DNA of 23,736 nucleotides, taken from a virus. The notes beneath the pieces were generated by a model. The model was not told where the DNA came from. It did no database searches and was given only the letters and a program-made list of their open reading frames with translations. Shown here in pieces: positions 20,742 through 23,736 of the stretch (position 1 is the stretch's first letter; each line of letters starts with the position of its first letter). The position numbers and the translations under genes are program-made. The DNA is taken from IMG/VR virus record IMGVR_UViG_3300025872_000307, positions 1 to 23,736 of that record, one strand, 5' to 3'.

Positions 20742-20921
20742 ATGAAATACTTACTTTTTCCTATACTTTATTTAATCTGGACTTTAGACCGTATTTTCTG
20801 CGCCTTACTTCCACACACCGAACACCCAAAATTTAAAGATTTTTTTCCTAGTTGGAATATAGTTAAATTTGCGTTGGTAAGAGTATTAATTTTAATTTTA
20901 GTGTTATGGCTGGTAAAGTAG
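20742..20921 (+). CDS. Small membrane protein upstream of terminase
   Basis: ATG 20742 opens 59 codons: MKYLLFPILYLIWTLDRIFCALLPHTEHPKFKDFFPSWNIVKFALVRVLILILVLWLVK. There are two hydrophobic helices (about 1-22 and 43-58) separated by a polar loop, a topology like small phage membrane proteins of unknown role. It overlaps terS by 16 nt and is probably the first gene of the terminase transcript. Confidence 0.6.
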   Translation: MKYLLFPILYLIWTLDRIFCALLPHTEHPKFKDFFPSWNIVKFALVRVLILILVLWLVK

Positions 20922-21352
20922 GTGCGCCTTTTGGTAATAAAAATGGTTTAATTTGGACTTTAGAAAAAGCTACGGATTTACTAGATAAAGCAATTGAATT
21001 GACTAATCGAAAAGAATTAGTGTATGTGGATAAGCAAGAAGTTGAAGCGTACGAATTTGATTTTATAGGCGAAATTGCAAGGGAATTAAACGTATATCAT
21101 TCTCTTTTAACTCGAGATATACCCAATCAACACCCCGATTTACAACCAAAAGTAAGGTTATTATTAAACAGATTAGAAGCAAATTGCTACTCAAACACAA
21201 AAAAAGGGAAGATAAATACAGCCGTTGGAATAGTCAATTTAAAATCAAATCATGGTTGGACTGACCGACAACACATTGAACAAAAACAAACCAATATTGA
21301 TTTATCAGGTTTAACAACCGAGGAAATTAAGGATTTACTAAAAGATGAATAA
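20906..21352 (+). CDS. terS: Terminase small subunit (TerS-like)
   Basis: A 148-residue protein starting MAGKVGAPFGNKN, a typical opening of Bacteroidetes phage TerS. The central helical region (about 20-100) would include the DNA-binding part, and the conserved segment INTAVGIVNLKSNHGWTDRQHIE (103-125) is characteristic of this group. The acidic C-terminus (SGLTTEEIKDLLKDE) probably contacts TerL. It overlaps terL by 8 nt. It recognises the packaging site, for which the dyad at 20654-20720 is a candidate. Confidence 0.85.
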   Translation: MAGKVGAPFGNKNGLIWTLEKATDLLDKAIELTNRKELVYVDKQEVEAYEFDFIGEIARELNVYHSLLTRDIPNQHPDLQPKVRLLLNRLEANCYSNTKKGKINTAVGIVNLKSNHGWTDRQHIEQKQTNIDLSGLTTEEIKDLLKDE

Positions 21353-22697
21353 AAAGGAAGCTATAAAGGAACTATTAAGAGCTGAACTCTCAAGAAGAAA
21401 TTTTTGGGAGTTTTGTTTATTTTACGATAGGGAATTTTTCGAAAAAAGACCATTTTTAAAAAATGTTGCGGATGCTTTTCAGTTAATCGAGGAAGGCAAA
21501 ATAAATAGTCTATCCGTATCAATGCCACCAAGAGCTGGAAAAAGCTACATAACAACTTTGTTTAGCGCGTGGAGTATAGGCAAAACACCGCAAGAAAGTA
21601 TCATGAGAAATACTTGTACGGCTACCCTATATTTAAAGTTTAGTTACGATGTACGAAACGTAGTTAAAACCGAGAAATTTAGTAAAGTATTTCCCGATGT
21701 AAGATTGTCGGATGACAAAGCAAATCTGCAAGGGTGGAACACTAATCAATCTAAACAGGTGGGATATTTCGGTGCTGGTGTAGGTGGTACAATTATCGGA
21801 TTTGGTGCTACAAAGTTGGCTATTACGGATGACTTGTATAGAGGTGTTGAAGATGCAATAAGTGATAATAGCAACGATAAAATACTACAATGGAAAGAAG
21901 CGACCCACGATAGCCGATTAGAGCGAAATTGTAGAAAAATTGATATTGGAACACGTTGGAGTATTAACGATGTAATAGGGCGAAATTATGAAGCTGGGAG
22001 GTATGATTTAAGCGTAATTATACCAGCGTTGGACAATGAAGATAAATCGTTCTGCGAGGATGTAATGACTACCGAGCAATACCATGAGATAAGAAGCCGA
22101 ATAAATCCCGATATTTGGAGCGCGGAATATATGCAAGAACCTGTGGATATTAAAGGGCGTTTATTTAGCGGTTTAAATAAGCTATCAAAAGAGGAATTTA
22201 ACAGTATTAAAGATAAGATTGAGGGATACGTTGGTTATATTGATGTTAGCGATCAAGGTACGGATTTTACAGCGTTGGCGATTGGTGGAATAATGGATAA
22301 TAAGGTTTATATTGTTGACTATGTATTTACCCAAGCAAACACCGATATTACGCTTCCAATGTGCGCCGAAAAATTAACAGAATGGGGGGTTAAATATTGT
22401 CGTGTTGAGAGTAATAGCATGGGGGCAATGTTTAGCCGACAATTGCAGAAATTAACCAGGACCCGAATACTACAAGTGAACAATACGCGTAACAAGATTA
22501 CACGGATTATCATGGAAAGCGGATTTATTATCCAATCCTTACATTTTGTAATGTTAGAAAATAAAGAATATCATCAATTTATAACCAATGTAGAGGGGTT
22601 CTCTAAGGAGGGTAAGAATAAAAACGACGATGCTCCCGACTGTTTAGCTGGTTTATCAATGTTTTTAAAATCTTTATTTCCTAAGAATTTCGTTTAA
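21345..22697 (+). CDS. terL: Terminase large subunit (TerL)
   Basis: A 450-residue packaging motor. ATPase: Walker A-like MPPRAGKS (60-67), Walker B LAITDD (158-163), then GTRW motif region (about 202-205). Nuclease domain of the RNase-H-like type: D300 in GYIDVSDQGTDF, E355 in VESNSMG, and the DDAPDC cluster (D428/D429/D432). It cuts concatemeric DNA and drives it into the procapsid. Its stop overlaps the stop of the portal gene on the other strand by 2 nt; convergent orientation is unusual. Confidence 0.93.
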   Translation: MNKKEAIKELLRAELSRRNFWEFCLFYDREFFEKRPFLKNVADAFQLIEEGKINSLSVSMPPRAGKSYITTLFSAWSIGKTPQESIMRNTCTATLYLKFSYDVRNVVKTEKFSKVFPDVRLSDDKANLQGWNTNQSKQVGYFGAGVGGTIIGFGATKLAITDDLYRGVEDAISDNSNDKILQWKEATHDSRLERNCRKIDIGTRWSINDVIGRNYEAGRYDLSVIIPALDNEDKSFCEDVMTTEQYHEIRSRINPDIWSAEYMQEPVDIKGRLFSGLNKLSKEEFNSIKDKIEGYVGYIDVSDQGTDFTALAIGGIMDNKVYIVDYVFTQANTDITLPMCAEKLTEWGVKYCRVESNSMGAMFSRQLQKLTRTRILQVNNTRNKITRIIMESGFIIQSLHFVMLENKEYHQFITNVEGFSKEGKNKNDDAPDCLAGLSMFLKSLFPKNFV

Positions 22698-23734
22698 AAC
22701 TGCGGTGCTGGTGGTCTAATTTCAATAGTGCTAGTAATTGCCGTTGCTTGTTCCCTTGAAATTCCAAATGAAATAATTAAAATTTCCGTTGCGCTTTCTC
22801 GAGTTAAAATACCCTCGCTAATTGCTTGAGCCACCTGTACCATTGAAGTTACTTGAGCACCATTTAACGATTGAACTGGTGCGCCTTGCTCTTCCTTAAC
22901 TGGGTAGCCTAACTCGTTACGTGCTTCAGAGCTATCAATTACACCTTTCTCAAACAATGATAAAACAACAGCCGATTTACTTGCTTCATCCTCCTGTAAA
23001 ACAGGAATATGCGAAAAATCAGGTTTTAAATACAACCCTTGCGCCGTTAAACCTAGTTGTTGCGACATGGTTTGATACATTTGGGTAACTTCGGGAATGA
23101 TAGTATCTTGATAAGCCATGCGCATCCCCTCTTTAACGTTGGTAAATGTGCTATCACTTGCGGAACTAAACACGTATTTATTTAAACCGTAAGCATCAAT
23201 TATAGCCATTTTATCTTCGTTCAACTCCTCGAATAAAAGTAAATCCTTAGTAGGGTAGGACATAGGTGTCCATTGTATGTCCGCTTCTGTAAGCACTAAT
23301 TTATCTTTATTTCTGCTTACCCAATCTTTACGGATTTCGTCTTTTTCTTCTGGTGTCATTGGGATTGTTCCACCCATATCCGATTTCTTACTCGACAAAA
23401 TACCGATAGCACCCATGTTCTCCAAAATAACATTACGTTTATTGTAGGTGGCCATAATGTTGGATAAAGGGTATTTTAACGTATCAATCCTATTAATCGA
23501 ATTAATTAAATTGATACCGTCGGGGGTGTTCATGTACACCATATCTTGAAGCTCGATTTTCTCCATTTTTTGGCTATCATACCAAAATTCAAAATTCTTA
23601 ATCAATCCATCTTTGTCGATTTGATTTAGGAATTTTCCTGTACCAACAATTTTAACTTGATTGGCTGGTAAAGGCATAATTAAATTACGAATATCAAAGC
23701 TACGTTTCGGGCAATAGGCAAATGAATTGTTAAA
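22694..23734 (-). CDS. Portal protein (HK97-type), 5' truncated by window edge, antisense to terminase
   Basis: Read on the minus strand, the frame is open from the right window edge, so the M at 23677 is internal or only an alternative start (upstream residues FNNSFAYCPKRSFDIRNLI). About 346 residues are present. The pattern PLPANQVKIVG ... FWYDSQK ... ELQDMVYMNTPDG ... INRIDTLKYPLSNIMATYNKRN ... GAIGILSSKK ... WTPMSYPTKDLLLFEELNEDKMAIIDAYGLNKYVF ... FTNVKEGMRMAYQDTIIPEVTQMYQTMSQQL ... YLKPDFSHIPVLQEDE ... SSEARNELGYP is typical of HK97-family portals. The portal forms the dodecameric vertex through which TerL packages DNA. It converges on terL, which is unusual since the two are normally co-oriented. 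Confidence 0.85.
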   Translation of the reverse strand, partial: FNNSFAYCPKRSFDIRNLIMPLPANQVKIVGTGKFLNQIDKDGLIKNFEFWYDSQKMEKIELQDMVYMNTPDGINLINSINRIDTLKYPLSNIMATYNKRNVILENMGAIGILSSKKSDMGGTIPMTPEEKDEIRKDWVSRNKDKLVLTEADIQWTPMSYPTKDLLLFEELNEDKMAIIDAYGLNKYVFSSASDSTFTNVKEGMRMAYQDTIIPEVTQMYQTMSQQLGLTAQGLYLKPDFSHIPVLQEDEASKSAVVLSLFEKGVIDSSEARNELGYPVKEEQGAPVQSLNGAQVTSMVQVAQAISEGILTRESATEILIISFGISREQATAITSTIEIRPPAPQF

Positions 23735-23736
23735 TA

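Noticed and set aside
1-23736. CRISPR arrays, rRNA/tRNA genes, insertion sequences, integrase
   Set aside because: I looked on both strands for regular spaced repeats, rRNA/tRNA signatures and transposase or recombinase motifs and saw none.

Overview
The window is a contiguous stretch of a tailed double-stranded DNA phage genome (or prophage) from a Bacteroidetes host, most likely Flavobacteriaceae. Three things point there. The DNA is AT-rich, and most starts lack Shine-Dalgarno sequences and sit in A-rich leaders. The promoters match the Bacteroidetes -7 element TAnnTTTG. Several families are typical of Bacteroidetes phages: a DUF3127 SSB-like protein, a stand-alone DnaA domain IV and a DUF1071 annealing protein. 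Genes are packed with overlaps of 4 to 20 nt. No integrase or clear lysogeny module is visible.

Layout. 1-7842: late structural genes (tail, baseplate and receptor-binding candidates, including a LamG-like lectin protein), interleaved with small membrane proteins that look like holins. 7845-8291: an M15-type peptidase endolysin closes the late region, followed by a clear terminator. 8359-16818: early/replication region. It holds small unknown genes, a DnaA domain IV protein, an excisionase-like HTH, a candidate structured small RNA, a replication initiator/helicase loader followed by a DnaB helicase, NinG, and a recombination cassette (single-strand annealing protein, PD-(D/E)XK exonuclease, SSB-like protein) ending in an HTH protein and a terminator. 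16861-18869: small unknown genes. 18866-20240: an accessory insert with two attC-like imperfect palindromes, a 66-aa cassette-like gene and a DNA methyltransferase with different codon use. 20293-22697: tiny coupled ORFs, a GC-rich dyad, then the terminase small and large subunits. 22694 to the right edge: a portal protein gene on the opposite strand, convergent with the terminase.

The most unusual items are: (i) a roughly 94-nt candidate ncRNA whose two hairpin loops are perfectly complementary over 7 nt (kissing loops), with its own -7 box and terminator; (ii) integron-like attC palindromes bounding a small gene inside a phage genome; (iii) a lambda-O-like cluster of iterons and AT-rich repeats inside the replication initiator gene, a candidate origin; (iv) three near-identical 27-bp promoter elements; (v) the head-on terminase/portal arrangement; (vi) a GC-rich dyad with alternative pairings just upstream of terS. 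All functions are inferred from reading the sequence; no search or folding program was run.
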